Origin: Pseudomonas chlororaphis
GTDB taxonomy: Bacteria > Pseudomonadota > Gammaproteobacteria > Pseudomonadales > Pseudomonadaceae
Direction of reading: 5' to 3'
DNA length: 64,000 bases
Assembly (NCBI RefSeq): GCF_000783395.1
Contig: NZ_JSFK01000019.1
Coordinates: 27,077-91,076, forward strand
Position 1 is the stretch's first letter. The number at the start of each line of letters is the position of its first letter. The notes beneath the pieces are model-generated. The model was not told the origin of the DNA. It saw nothing but the letters and a program-made list of their open reading frames with translations, and ran no database searches. Below, one piece after another: positions 26,315 through 34,619 of this stretch. The position numbers and the translations under genes are program-made.

Positions 26315-27442
26315 TCATTTGCTTTCCGCCTGTTTCAGCTCCAGCACTTCTTTTGGCGTGACCATGTCGCCTTTGTTGTTGCCCCAGGCGTTACGTTCGT
26401 AGGTCACGACCGCTGCGATATCGACTTCCGACAGCTGCTTGCCGAACGCCGCCATGGCGGTACCGGGCTTGCCGTGGAAGACAATACTCAGGTGATCCTT
26501 GATCGGGCCGGTGGCGATTTTCGAGCCTTTGAGCGCCGGGAACATTGGCGGCAGACCCTGACCTTCGGCCTGGTGACAGGCCACGCAGGTGGTGTGATAG
26601 ATCTTGTCGCCACGTTCCTTGAGTTCGTCGAGGGTCCATTCCTTGCTGGTCAGCTCCTTAAGCTGCGCGGCTTCGGCTTTACGCTCGGCGAGCCACTTGT
26701 CGTAGTCGGCCTTGTCCTTGACCTCGACCACGATCGGCATGAAGCCGTGATCCTTGCCGCACAGTTCGGCGCATTGACCACGGTAGATGCCGGGCTTGTC
26801 GATGCGCGTCCACGCCTCGTTGACGAACCCCGGAATCGCATCGCGTTTCACCGCAAAGGCCGGTACCCACCAGGAGTGAATAACGTCGGCAGAAGTCACA
26901 AGGAAGCGCACTTTGGCCCCGGTCGGCAGCACCAATGGCTTGTCGACCTCGAGCAAGTAGTGCTCGCCCTTGGTTTCCTTGTTGTGGATCTGCTCGGCGG
27001 GGGTGGCCAGATTGCTGAAGAACTCGACGTCCTGACCCAGGTATTTGTAGTGCCACTTCCACTGATAACCGGTGATCTGGATATCGATATCCGGCTCACT
27101 GGTGTCGTACATCTTGATCAGGGTGGCGGTCGCCGGCACGGCCATCGCTACCAGAATCAGGAACGGTACGACGGTCCAGAGAATTTCGACGGTGGTGCTT
27201 TCGTGGAATTTTGCGGCGACCTGCCCGGTAGAACGGCGGTGCACCATCATCGACCAGAACATGGCGCCGAAGACGATGATCCCGATCACCACACAGATCC
27301 AGAATATGGTCATGTGCAGGTCGAATACTGCGTGACTGATTTCAGTCGCTCCAGGCGCCATATTCACAGTCCAGGCGGCGTGCGCCGGACTGAAAATCGA
27401 CCACAACAGGAGGCCCATCCAGACGTGTGGATGTCGCATCAT
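26315..27442 (-). CDS. coxB: Cytochrome c oxidase subunit II with C-terminal cytochrome c domain
   Basis: 375 aa. A signal-like N-terminus and two membrane helices precede a cupredoxin domain. The CuA site is seen as VIHSWWVPAFAVKRDA and YRGQCAELCGKDHGFM. After residue ~270 comes a fused class I cytochrome c domain with haem site TTCVACHQAEGQGLPPMFPAL. The fusion makes this a caa3-like subunit II. First gene of the structural operon; an RpoS-type promoter candidate lies about 140 bp upstream. In P. aeruginosa the homologous oxidase is RpoS-induced under starvation. Confidence 0.96.
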   Translation of the reverse strand: MMRHPHVWMGLLLWSIFSPAHAAWTVNMAPGATEISHAVFDLHMTIFWICVVIGIIVFGAMFWSMMVHRRSTGQVAAKFHESTTVEILWTVVPFLILVAMAVPATATLIKMYDTSEPDIDIQITGYQWKWHYKYLGQDVEFFSNLATPAEQIHNKETKGEHYLLEVDKPLVLPTGAKVRFLVTSADVIHSWWVPAFAVKRDAIPGFVNEAWTRIDKPGIYRGQCAELCGKDHGFMPIVVEVKDKADYDKWLAERKAEAAQLKELTSKEWTLDELKERGDKIYHTTCVACHQAEGQGLPPMFPALKGSKIATGPIKDHLSIVFHGKPGTAMAAFGKQLSEVDIAAVVTYERNAWGNNKGDMVTPKEVLELKQAESK

Positions 27443-27583
27443 TGCGGGTTCCCCTTATCGTTCTTGTTATCCCGCCGGCTTTCGCCTGCGGCAAGGGAGC
27501 GGCTGCATCAGACTACGAACTTGAATCGCCGGGCCTTGCTGCGGGTGCAGTCGGGCGTCATCAGCTAACTCCATTCACTGGCG

Positions 27584-27610
27584 AGTATAGACAGCGACGG
27601 GAAATTGCAA
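27584..27610 (-). promoter_or_regulatory. Candidate RpoS-type promoter for the cox operon
   Basis: The minus strand reads TTGCAA, 15 bp, TATACT, preceded by C to give CTATACT, the RpoS extended -10 consensus. It lies about 140 bp upstream of coxB. The -35 spacing is short, which RpoS tolerates. The rest of the 369-bp gap between coxB and the gene at 27812 shows no gene. Confidence 0.5.
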
Positions 27611-27811
27611 TGTGAGGACGTAAATCAACTGAAACAGCGGGGACTTGCGTTCAAGGGCACGAATGGAGAAGGATGCAGACCAGTGGTGGCAAACCGATAT
27701 AACGCAGGCGCATCAAGGATGAAATAATTATGACAAATGCGTCTTAGCATTTTTCGTAAGCCAGCTAACTTATGTCTTCCCTATTTCATTGCCTTGTTTC
27801 CTGGAGTTTTC

Positions 27812-28462
27812 ATGAACACCGCCGCATTGCGCGAGCAGATCCAAAAAGCCCAACAACACGAAAAAGAAACCGGCCTGCTGACCCGTCAGCTGGAAAGCAA
27901 GCTGCCTCATTTACACCCGGCGATCCAATTGCCGGAAGCCGACGCCAATGGTGTGCTGACGCGTTTTGTCGCCGCCTACATCGATGAAGTACCAGACCTG
28001 CTGGATGCAGCCAATGAAGTCGCCAGGGAAGCGGGAATCGAATCGCAGATCAAACCGGTGCTGAAAATCGCCGAGCAGTATTTCCTCCAGCCGCCGGCGA
28101 TCATGGCCGGGCACGTTGGCCTGGACAGCCTGCTCGACGAAGCCTATCTGGCGCACCGTTTTGTCGAAGAGGTCAACGACCTGTACATCAAGCATTTCGG
28201 CCAGCCACTGATCCCCTTGGACATGACGGTCGCTAACTTGATTGCTCACCAATTGATCGGTGAGGAATTTGCCAACCAACTGGACGAGGCGGTGCATCAC
28301 GCCATTGACGAGATGCTCAACGATGAAAGTTTTGCGCTGGAGTCGGTAGAGGTTTACCGCGACAAACTCAGCAGCCCGGACACCGGCGCCGCGTGGAAGC
28401 GCTGGCCGTGCATGGGCCGCCGACTGGGTGTGGGCCTGGAGCTCGACCAGCCTGCTGCGTAA
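27812..28462 (+). CDS. Conserved protein of unknown function (PA0104-like)
   Basis: 216 aa acidic, mostly helical soluble protein starting MNTAALREQIQKAQQHEK, with no signal peptide or membrane segment and no recognised catalytic motif. The ATG at 27812 has a GGAG 7 bp upstream; the upstream extension of the frame lacks support. The position between coxB and the SulP gene matches PA0104 of P. aeruginosa. The middle part (about residues 100-175) is rich in Leu, Ile, Asp and Glu, suggesting a helical bundle. I cannot assign a function. Confidence 0.75.
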   Translation: MNTAALREQIQKAQQHEKETGLLTRQLESKLPHLHPAIQLPEADANGVLTRFVAAYIDEVPDLLDAANEVAREAGIESQIKPVLKIAEQYFLQPPAIMAGHVGLDSLLDEAYLAHRFVEEVNDLYIKHFGQPLIPLDMTVANLIAHQLIGEEFANQLDEAVHHAIDEMLNDESFALESVEVYRDKLSSPDTGAAWKRWPCMGRRLGVGLELDQPAA

Positions 28463-28482
28463 CCCTGAGCGACACCCAAATA

Positions 28483-28577
28483 CCTGTGGGAGCTGGCTTG
28501 CCAGCGATAGCGGTGGATCAGTCAGCATGGTCAGTGACTGACACTCCGTCATCGCTGGCAAGCCAGCTCCCACAGGG
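28483..28577. repeat. REPIN, type B
   Basis: CCTGTGGGAGCTGGCTTGCC (then AGCGAT) is mirrored by ATCGCTGGCAAG...CACAGGG, with a ~45-bp spacer, between the convergent genes at 27812 and 28599. A different REP core from type A; the second copy is at 41808. Confidence 0.9.
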
Positions 28578-28598
28578 TTTTTGTTCAGGCGGGAAGAT

Positions 28599-30125
28599 TT
28601 AGCCGGCCGCGCCGATACCGGTAGTGGTTCGAATCCGTCCCTCAAGCCTGCGCTTCAACCCCCGTGACTCGATCAACAGCTTCGAGCCCTTCGCCGCATT
28701 CGCCCGGCCCCACTCTTCCAGCAACTCCAGACATGAATGGTCGATGTAGCTCAGATTGTTGAGCGGCACATGCACCGTCGCGCCCGCCGGAATGGTGTTC
28801 AGCACCTGGGTCAGCGCTGGCACCTTGAGGAATGTCGCCGCGCCGACCAGACGCAATTCCATCTCCCCGTCCTGCGGCAGATCGATCAGGCTGATCTTCA
28901 ACCGTGAAGCCTTGAACGCCAGTTTCAACATCGTCAGACCGAAACCGATCAACACGCCCGTCAGCAGGTCAGTGAAGATGATCGCCAGCGCTGTCGCCGC
29001 GTAGGTGAACATCGGCATCCGTCCATAACGACCCAAGCCTCGAAACGCTTTGAGATCGACCAGTTTGAACCCGGTGTACACCAGCACACCTGCCAGACTT
29101 GCCACCGGAATGCTTTGCAGCACACTCGACAGCAGCAACACGAACGCCAGCAGCCACAGGCCATGGAAGATCGTTGAGTAACGCGTGGTCGCGCCGGCCT
29201 GGACGTTGGCCGAACTGCGCACGATCACCCCGGTCATCGGCAGCGCGCCGAGCAGACCGCAGAGCATGTTGCCGACACCTTGCGCCGACAGTTCGCGGTC
29301 GAAGTCCGAACGTACGCCGCTGTGCATGCGATCCACTGCTGCGGCAGACAACAGGGTTTCCGCGCTGGCGATAAACGCCACGGCGAAGGCGGCGATCAGC
29401 AGCGTCGGATCGGCCAGGCTGAGCAAGTCCGCCGGTTTCAGCCAATCGATGGCTTCCGCCAGATTCGCCGGCACTTCAACACGTTTCACCTGCAACGCCA
29501 GCAGCAGACTCGCGCCTGTCGCCAGCCCGACACCGAGCAATGCCCCGGGCACGAAGCGCAACGAATGTGGGCGAAATTTCTCCCACAGCCACATCACCGC
29601 AATCGTCGACAGCCCTAGCAGCCCTGCCTGCCAGCCGAACGACGGCAAGGCCTGCGCCACCGCCGCCGGGAACGCCGTAAGGTTATCCAGGCCAGAGGGC
29701 TTCGGTGACGCATCGAGCATCACATGCACCTGCGACAGCACAATCAACACGCCAATCCCGGCCAGCATTCCGTAGACCACCGCTGGCGCCGTGACCCGAA
29801 ACCAGCAACCAAGCTTCAAGCGCCCGGCCACCAATTGCAGAAATCCGGCCAGGAGCAGAATCGGCCCGAGCATCTCGATGCCGTGCTGGCGCACCAGTTC
29901 AAAGACCAACACCGCCAGACCCGCCGCCGGCCCGCTGACCTGTAGCGGCGAACCCGCCAGCCAGCCGACCACCAGACCACCGATGATCCCAGTGATTAGC
30001 CCTTTGGCCGGTGGCAATCCCGAGGCGATCGCAATACCCATGCACAGCGGCAACGCGACCAGAAACACAACCACTGAAGCGAGCAGCTCCCGTGGCAACA
30101 CCGCTTTCAATTGAGCCGCACGCAT
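28599..30125 (-). CDS. SulP family anion transporter
   Basis: 508 aa. The N-terminal ~400 residues are a 10-12 helix SulP/SLC26 transport domain (LPRELLASVVVFLVALPLCMG; GLITGIIGGLVVGWLAGSPLQVSGPAAGLAV). The C-terminal ~100 residues form a STAS domain with LNNLSYIDHSCLELLEEW. Family members carry sulfate, bicarbonate or other anions. The beta-carbonic anhydrase encoded 90 bp upstream on the same strand suggests bicarbonate as substrate, by inference. Start at 30125 (MRAAQLKAVL) after GGGAG. Equivalent to PA0103. Confidence 0.9.
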   Translation of the reverse strand: MRAAQLKAVLPRELLASVVVFLVALPLCMGIAIASGLPPAKGLITGIIGGLVVGWLAGSPLQVSGPAAGLAVLVFELVRQHGIEMLGPILLLAGFLQLVAGRLKLGCWFRVTAPAVVYGMLAGIGVLIVLSQVHVMLDASPKPSGLDNLTAFPAAVAQALPSFGWQAGLLGLSTIAVMWLWEKFRPHSLRFVPGALLGVGLATGASLLLALQVKRVEVPANLAEAIDWLKPADLLSLADPTLLIAAFAVAFIASAETLLSAAAVDRMHSGVRSDFDRELSAQGVGNMLCGLLGALPMTGVIVRSSANVQAGATTRYSTIFHGLWLLAFVLLLSSVLQSIPVASLAGVLVYTGFKLVDLKAFRGLGRYGRMPMFTYAATALAIIFTDLLTGVLIGFGLTMLKLAFKASRLKISLIDLPQDGEMELRLVGAATFLKVPALTQVLNTIPAGATVHVPLNNLSYIDHSCLELLEEWGRANAAKGSKLLIESRGLKRRLEGRIRTTTGIGAAG

Positions 30126-30215
30126 GGCGATTCTCCCGAAGTTTTCTTCAGGCATGGCTTCGCCGAACCGCTGAAACAGCGGCCGGCGTCAAACCACACA
30201 GATTTTTAGGAAGAT

Positions 30216-30944
30216 TTAGAAGCGCGCTTTGGGCGTCGCCACCGGAATCGGATGGCTGCCGTCGAGCGGTAGGAAACGTCCCTGATCCGCGTCGTAAGCT
30301 TTGATTTCGCTGGTTTCGATGTCGTAGACCCAGCCATGGATGAACAGATGACCGTTCGCCATGCGCGAGGCTACCGAAGGATGGGTACGCAAGTGCTGCA
30401 ATTGGGCGATGACGTTTTCCTCGGTGAGGATCGGCATGCTTTCTTTTTCGTCGGCGCAGTTACAGTTTTCATGCACCATGGTTTTCGCGACTTCAGCGTG
30501 GCGCAGCCAGGCTTTGACCGTCGGCATTTTTTCCAGGCTGTCCGGATTGAGCACCGCACGCATGGCGCCGCAGTCGGAGTGGCCGCAGATGATGATGTGC
30601 TGCACGCCGAGCGCCAGTACCGCGTATTCGATTGCGGTGGAAACGCCGCCGTTCATCTGCCCGTAAGGCGGCACAACGTTGCCGACGTTACGGGTCACGA
30701 ACAGATCGCCGGGCGAGCTGTGGGTAATCAGCTCGGGGACGATGCGCGAGTCGGCGCAGGTGATGAACATCGCCTTGGGCGCCTGGGCGGTGGCGAGTTT
30801 CTTGAAGAGTTCTTCCTGCTGTGGGAAGACCTCATGATGAAAATGCAAAAAGCCGTCTACGATCTGGCGCAGCGCTGCATCGGCGGATTCCGCTTCAGGG
30901 GTTTGCGCCGACGCAGCCAACGGCTGTTTATCCTTGTCACTCAT
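30216..30944 (-). CDS. Beta-class carbonic anhydrase
   Basis: 242 aa cytoplasmic enzyme that interconverts CO2 and bicarbonate. Zinc ligands and the Asp-Arg dyad are visible: MFITCADSRIVPEL (Cys, Asp, Arg) and IIICGHSDCGAM (His, Cys). GDLFVTRNVGNVVPPYG is the family active-site loop. It has a ~30-residue N-terminal tail before the conserved core. Next to a SulP transporter on the same strand, a common pairing for bicarbonate handling. An inverted repeat (CCAGGTCAC/GTGACTGG, 31109-31131) lies about 165 bp upstream; its role is unclear. Confidence 0.94.
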   Translation of the reverse strand: MSDKDKQPLAASAQTPEAESADAALRQIVDGFLHFHHEVFPQQEELFKKLATAQAPKAMFITCADSRIVPELITHSSPGDLFVTRNVGNVVPPYGQMNGGVSTAIEYAVLALGVQHIIICGHSDCGAMRAVLNPDSLEKMPTVKAWLRHAEVAKTMVHENCNCADEKESMPILTEENVIAQLQHLRTHPSVASRMANGHLFIHGWVYDIETSEIKAYDADQGRFLPLDGSHPIPVATPKARF

Positions 30945-31181
30945 GATTCATCCTCTTTGGCGGATTAGGGGAGTCATTCCCATGTATTCCGGTATGAAGC
31001 CAGTGGCTGTTTAAACATCCGGGTCATCCCGACCCGTCAGTCACTCGATGAACAAGGTAGCCGCCGAAACTTAACTCAAACTGAATCAAACGCTCTAGAA
31101 CGTGTGTTCCAGGTCACAAAAAACGTGACTGGGTGATTTCGGCGGAAGGATTCCAACCCCTCAACCATAGGCCAATTGTCG

Positions 31182-32240
31182 CTAAATCAACGACATCTGG
31201 CGACCCGGCGGACAGAAGGCCGTGCAATCGAGGTTATAGCCTTCGCGATGATTCATGCCAAGACGCTTGATCGCTTTGGCAAAACGTTGCGCGAGCAGAT
31301 CGGCGAATACCCCTTCACCGCGCATGCGCGCGCCAAAACGGCTGTCGTAGAGCTCGCCACCACGGCTCTGGCGGATCAGGCTCAACACATGCGCGGCGCG
31401 TTGCGGATAGTGCGCCGCCAGCCATTCCTCGAACAACGGCGCCACCTCCAGCGGCAGGCGCAGCATCATGTACGCCGCGCTTTGCGCACCGGCCGCGTGG
31501 GCTTCAGTGAGCAGACTCTCTATTTCGCTGTCGTTGATCATCGGAATCATCGGCGAACACAGCACGCCGACCGGAATGCCGGCCTCGCGCATGACCCGAA
31601 TGGCGCGCAATCGCGCTTTGGGTGCCGCTGCGCGCGGTTCGAGGATGCGTTTGAGCTCGTCATCGAGTGTGGTCAGGCTGATCATCACCGCCACCAGACG
31701 TTGCTGCGCCAGCTCGGTCAGCAGATCCAGATCGCGAAGAATCAGCGAGCCCTTGGTGACGATGGTCACCGGGTGCTTATAACGCAGCAGCACTTCGAGG
31801 GTCTGGCGGGTGATTTTGTGTTCACGCTCGATGGGCTGGTACGGGTCGGTGTTGGAACCCAGGTTGATCGGCGCACATTGATAGCCTTTCTTTCCGAGCT
31901 GTTCTTCCAGCACTTGGGCGGCGTTGGTCTTGGCGATCAGCCTGGTTTCGAAATCCAGCCCGGGCGACATGTCCCAATAGGCGTGGCTGGGTCGTGCGTA
32001 GCAATAGATGCAGCCATGCTCGCAGCCGCGATAAGGATTGATCGAGCGGTCGAAGGGCAGATCGGGAGATGTGTTGCGGGTGATGATGGTTTTTGCGGTT
32101 TCGATCATCACCTCGGTGCCTTGGGTCAGCGGCACTTCCTGATACCAGCCGTCATCCTCGGCCACCGATCGGTTCGGCGCGAAACGGTTGTGCGGGTTGC
32201 TGGCGGTGCCGCGACCGCGAGGCGGTAGAGGATTGATCAT
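31182..32240 (-). CDS. PA0069-family radical SAM protein
   Basis: 352 aa radical SAM enzyme. The 4Fe-4S motif is RGCEHGCIYCYARPSH (CXXXCXXC) near residue 75, preceded by the strand ITRNTSPDLPFDRSINPYR. It continues with EVLLRYKHPVTIVTKGSLILRDLDLL typical of the SplB-like/PA0069 subfamily, and ends with a Cys-containing segment LDCTAFCPPGRQ that may bind another metal site. Substrate unknown. Start at 32240 (MINPLPPRGRG) is chosen over an unsupported upstream extension. Confidence 0.88.
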   Translation of the reverse strand: MINPLPPRGRGTASNPHNRFAPNRSVAEDDGWYQEVPLTQGTEVMIETAKTIITRNTSPDLPFDRSINPYRGCEHGCIYCYARPSHAYWDMSPGLDFETRLIAKTNAAQVLEEQLGKKGYQCAPINLGSNTDPYQPIEREHKITRQTLEVLLRYKHPVTIVTKGSLILRDLDLLTELAQQRLVAVMISLTTLDDELKRILEPRAAAPKARLRAIRVMREAGIPVGVLCSPMIPMINDSEIESLLTEAHAAGAQSAAYMMLRLPLEVAPLFEEWLAAHYPQRAAHVLSLIRQSRGGELYDSRFGARMRGEGVFADLLAQRFAKAIKRLGMNHREGYNLDCTAFCPPGRQMSLI

Positions 32241-32461
32241 TGGGCAGGCTCCTGATCTGTATATGCATACAGTACCTGAGCGGGGCCACTGTGATCCAGT
32301 ACCGTTCAGCGATGGAAAACTTGCTGACTGGAAAAGTTTATATATAAGTACAAAGTACAATCCGAGATACATATGCCCCGTTGTCGCGACAAGTTATCGA
32401 ATATAGTCTTTGTTACTTCCATCGGCACTTGGCTGATAACTAAATTAAAAGGGTTTAATTC

Positions 32462-32764
32462 ATGTCTTATCTCAATCAGCGTGGTGTGTTTTTGCAGTTG
32501 ATGCTGCCGAATGCTTCGGAGCCAAATACTATTGTTTCCATGCAACTGGCCCGTAAGGAACTGGGCTGGAACGCCGAGGAAGAGCTGCCCACCGAGGGGC
32601 TGGTCGATTCGATCTACGTGGTGGCGGTGTCCAGCGACCGTGGCAAGACATTCACTATTCGTAACAACAAGAAAGATGTAGACGGTGATGGCGATATTGA
32701 TAACGACGACAAGGCGAAGTTGATTGCATTGGCCAAGGCTTATGTAAGTATCGTTAATCCGTAA
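32462..32764 (+). CDS. Small protein with C-terminal EF-hand-like loop (1 of 2)
   Basis: 100 aa, no signal peptide or membrane helix. The N-terminal ~65 residues (MSYLNQRGVFLQLMLPN...) match no family I know. The C-terminus has KKDVDGDGDIDNDDKAKLI, a dockerin/EF-hand type Ca2+ loop (D-x-D-x-D-G-D-I-x-x-x-D), followed by a helix ending AKAYVSIVNP. SD-like AAAAGGG lies upstream. The upstream 220 bp is AT-rich. A second gene of the same architecture lies 206 bp downstream, beyond a terminator hairpin. Function unknown; Ca2+ binding is predicted from the loop only. Confidence 0.7.
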   Translation: MSYLNQRGVFLQLMLPNASEPNTIVSMQLARKELGWNAEEELPTEGLVDSIYVVAVSSDRGKTFTIRNNKKDVDGDGDIDNDDKAKLIALAKAYVSIVNP

Positions 32765-32794
32765 TTGAAAGTGCAAGAGTCGCAAACAAATAAC

Positions 32795-32835
32795 AATAAA
32801 GTCCTGCATGAAAATTCATGCAGGACTTTATTGTT
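32795..32835. terminator. Bidirectional-looking terminator between the EF-hand-like genes
   Basis: AATAAAGTCCTGCATGA-AAAT-TCATGCAGGACTTTATT is a nearly perfect 17-bp stem with A- and T-tracts on either side, 30 bp after the stop of the first small gene. Confidence 0.8.
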
Positions 32836-32970
32836 TTAGAAGAAGACACTGTGAATGGAAGGTGATCAGTCAAGGGCTGGCTGGGCATACACCCTGTCAA
32901 CTCTGACAGTAGACCGGAATTCTCGCCAAGCCTAATCTCAAACACGCAATCAATCTGAAGGGTTTCATCC

Positions 32971-33246
32971 ATGGCTATCAGAATACTGCTGGAAATTGCG
33001 GATATGGATCGAGATGGAAGTCCGGAAATCGCGTTTTATCACTACAGCGAAGACGCGACAGAAATGATGGATTACGACTATTCGCTTTTTGCTTCGTCGT
33101 CGCAGGCCAATGGCCGTTATGACTTGATCTCCGAAGACGCCATCGATACTGACGGCGATGGCGACACCGACAAATACGACGAGAAGCTTTATCTGCAGTT
33201 GGCCGATGCATTCGTGCAGTTCAAAGGCTTTCAGTCCAAGCGTTGA
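32971..33246 (+). CDS. Small protein with EF-hand-like loops (2 of 2)
   Basis: 91 aa, cytoplasmic by sequence. It carries DTDGDGDTDKYDEKLY near the C-terminus, the same loop-plus-helix arrangement as the protein at 32462 (both end LAxAFV/AKAYV), and a second Asp-rich loop DMDRDGSPEIAFY near the N-terminus. It is very acidic in the middle (SEDATEMMDYDYS). The upstream segment GAAGGGTTTCATCC resembles that of its neighbour. Probably a paralogous Ca2+-binding mini-protein; no known function. Confidence 0.7.
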   Translation: MAIRILLEIADMDRDGSPEIAFYHYSEDATEMMDYDYSLFASSSQANGRYDLISEDAIDTDGDGDTDKYDEKLYLQLADAFVQFKGFQSKR

Positions 33247-33305
33247 TTGGCCGCTGACACCACACGAAAAGTCGAACCGTGCCAGCGGCGTATCAATCAC
33301 ATCCG

Positions 33306-34607
33306 TCAGTTATGCGTGGTGACTTGCCCCAAATCATCCCCGGAAGTCGTCTGCATATCGTTCTTGCGTAGATTGGCCACATCCTCAGCGTCAGCCGGCG
33401 CACCTTTATTACCCCAACTACCACGGATGAAGCTCACCACATCCGCCACTTCCTGATCCGACAGGCGCCAGGCGAAGCCCGGCATGGTGAAGGTCGACGG
33501 TGCCGTGTGCGTCGCCGGCAACGTGCCGCCCTTGAGCACGATGTGGATCAACGAAGTGGGGTCTTCCGATTGCAGCACCGGATTACCCGCCAGCGCCGGG
33601 AACACCCGGGTGTAACCGTGGCCATCGGTGCGATGGCACGCCGCGCAGTTGTCGATGTACACCGCAGCACCGCGCTGGCTGTCATCACCGTTCCACAGCG
33701 CCTTGGCGGCTTTCTCATCGTACTGATGCGGCTGGTCGTTCGGATCAGTGGCCGGCAGCGATTTGAGGTAGCGGGCAATCGCCGTCAGGTCGGCATCGGT
33801 CATGTATTGCATGCTGTGGGTGACCACATCGCTCATGCCGCCGAACACCGCGCTGCGATCGCTGCGCCCGGTCTTGAGGAACTGCACCAGTTGCTCTTCG
33901 CTCCAGCCGCCGAGGCCATCCTTGTGATCGCCGCGCAAACTCTTGGCGATCCAGCCTTCCAGCGGCGCACTGCCGGCAAGGAAATTTTTGCCGTCAGCCG
34001 CGCTCAGGGATTTTTCCTGCATGGTCAGCGCACGAGGCGTATGGCACGCGCCGCAATGGCCAAGGCCTTCGACCATATACGCGCCACGGTCGATCACCGG
34101 GTCGGCACTTGTCGTTTTGTAGTCCTCGACCTTCGGCGCAAACATCCAGCGCCAGCCCATCAGCGGCCAGCGCATGCTGAGTGGCCACGGAATGTCGCTG
34201 GCCTTGTTCTCTTGCGCCACCGGTTCGACGCCTTGCATGAAGTACGCGTACAGCGCTTTCATGTCGGTTTCGCTGACGCGGGCGTAGGACGGATACGGCA
34301 TCGCCGGGTACAACGTACTACCGTTTTTGGCGACGCCATGGCGTACGGCCTGATCGAAGTCTTCGAAGCTGTATTCACCGACGCCGGTCTTGTCCGGCGT
34401 GATGTTGGTTGAGTAGATCGTGCCGATCGGCGTTTCCATCGGCAGGCCGCCGGCGAACGGCTTGCCGCCCTTCGCGGTGTGGCAAGCCACGCAATCACCG
34501 GCGCGGGCAAGGTATTCGCCTTGTTTGATCAAACTTTGATCAACTTCAGTCGCATGAATTGCGGCACTGCCGAGCAGCGCCAGAGTCGCGATAACGAGAT
34601 TTTTCAT
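33306..34607 (-). CDS. Trihaem cytochrome c subunit of a gluconate 2-dehydrogenase-type complex
   Basis: 433 aa periplasmic cytochrome with a signal peptide (MKNLVIATLALLGSAAIHA). Three CXXCH haem sites, about residues 39 (CVACH), 185 (CGACH) and 322 (CAACH), define the cytochrome subunit family of membrane-bound gluconate, sorbitol and alcohol dehydrogenases. It accepts electrons from the flavin subunit and passes them to ubiquinone. Start at 34607 because AGGAG is 8 bp upstream; an ATG 6 bp earlier would be too close. The stop of the GMC subunit is 12 bp upstream, so they form one operon. Confidence 0.92.
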   Translation of the reverse strand: MKNLVIATLALLGSAAIHATEVDQSLIKQGEYLARAGDCVACHTAKGGKPFAGGLPMETPIGTIYSTNITPDKTGVGEYSFEDFDQAVRHGVAKNGSTLYPAMPYPSYARVSETDMKALYAYFMQGVEPVAQENKASDIPWPLSMRWPLMGWRWMFAPKVEDYKTTSADPVIDRGAYMVEGLGHCGACHTPRALTMQEKSLSAADGKNFLAGSAPLEGWIAKSLRGDHKDGLGGWSEEQLVQFLKTGRSDRSAVFGGMSDVVTHSMQYMTDADLTAIARYLKSLPATDPNDQPHQYDEKAAKALWNGDDSQRGAAVYIDNCAACHRTDGHGYTRVFPALAGNPVLQSEDPTSLIHIVLKGGTLPATHTAPSTFTMPGFAWRLSDQEVADVVSFIRGSWGNKGAPADAEDVANLRKNDMQTTSGDDLGQVTTHN

Positions 34608-34619
34608 GGTCATCGCTCC

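Noticed and set aside
24901..26361. A 486-aa open frame opposite coxA and coxB
   Set aside because: Composition is almost only His/Arg/Gln/Glu/Asp, as expected from the complement of membrane-protein codons.
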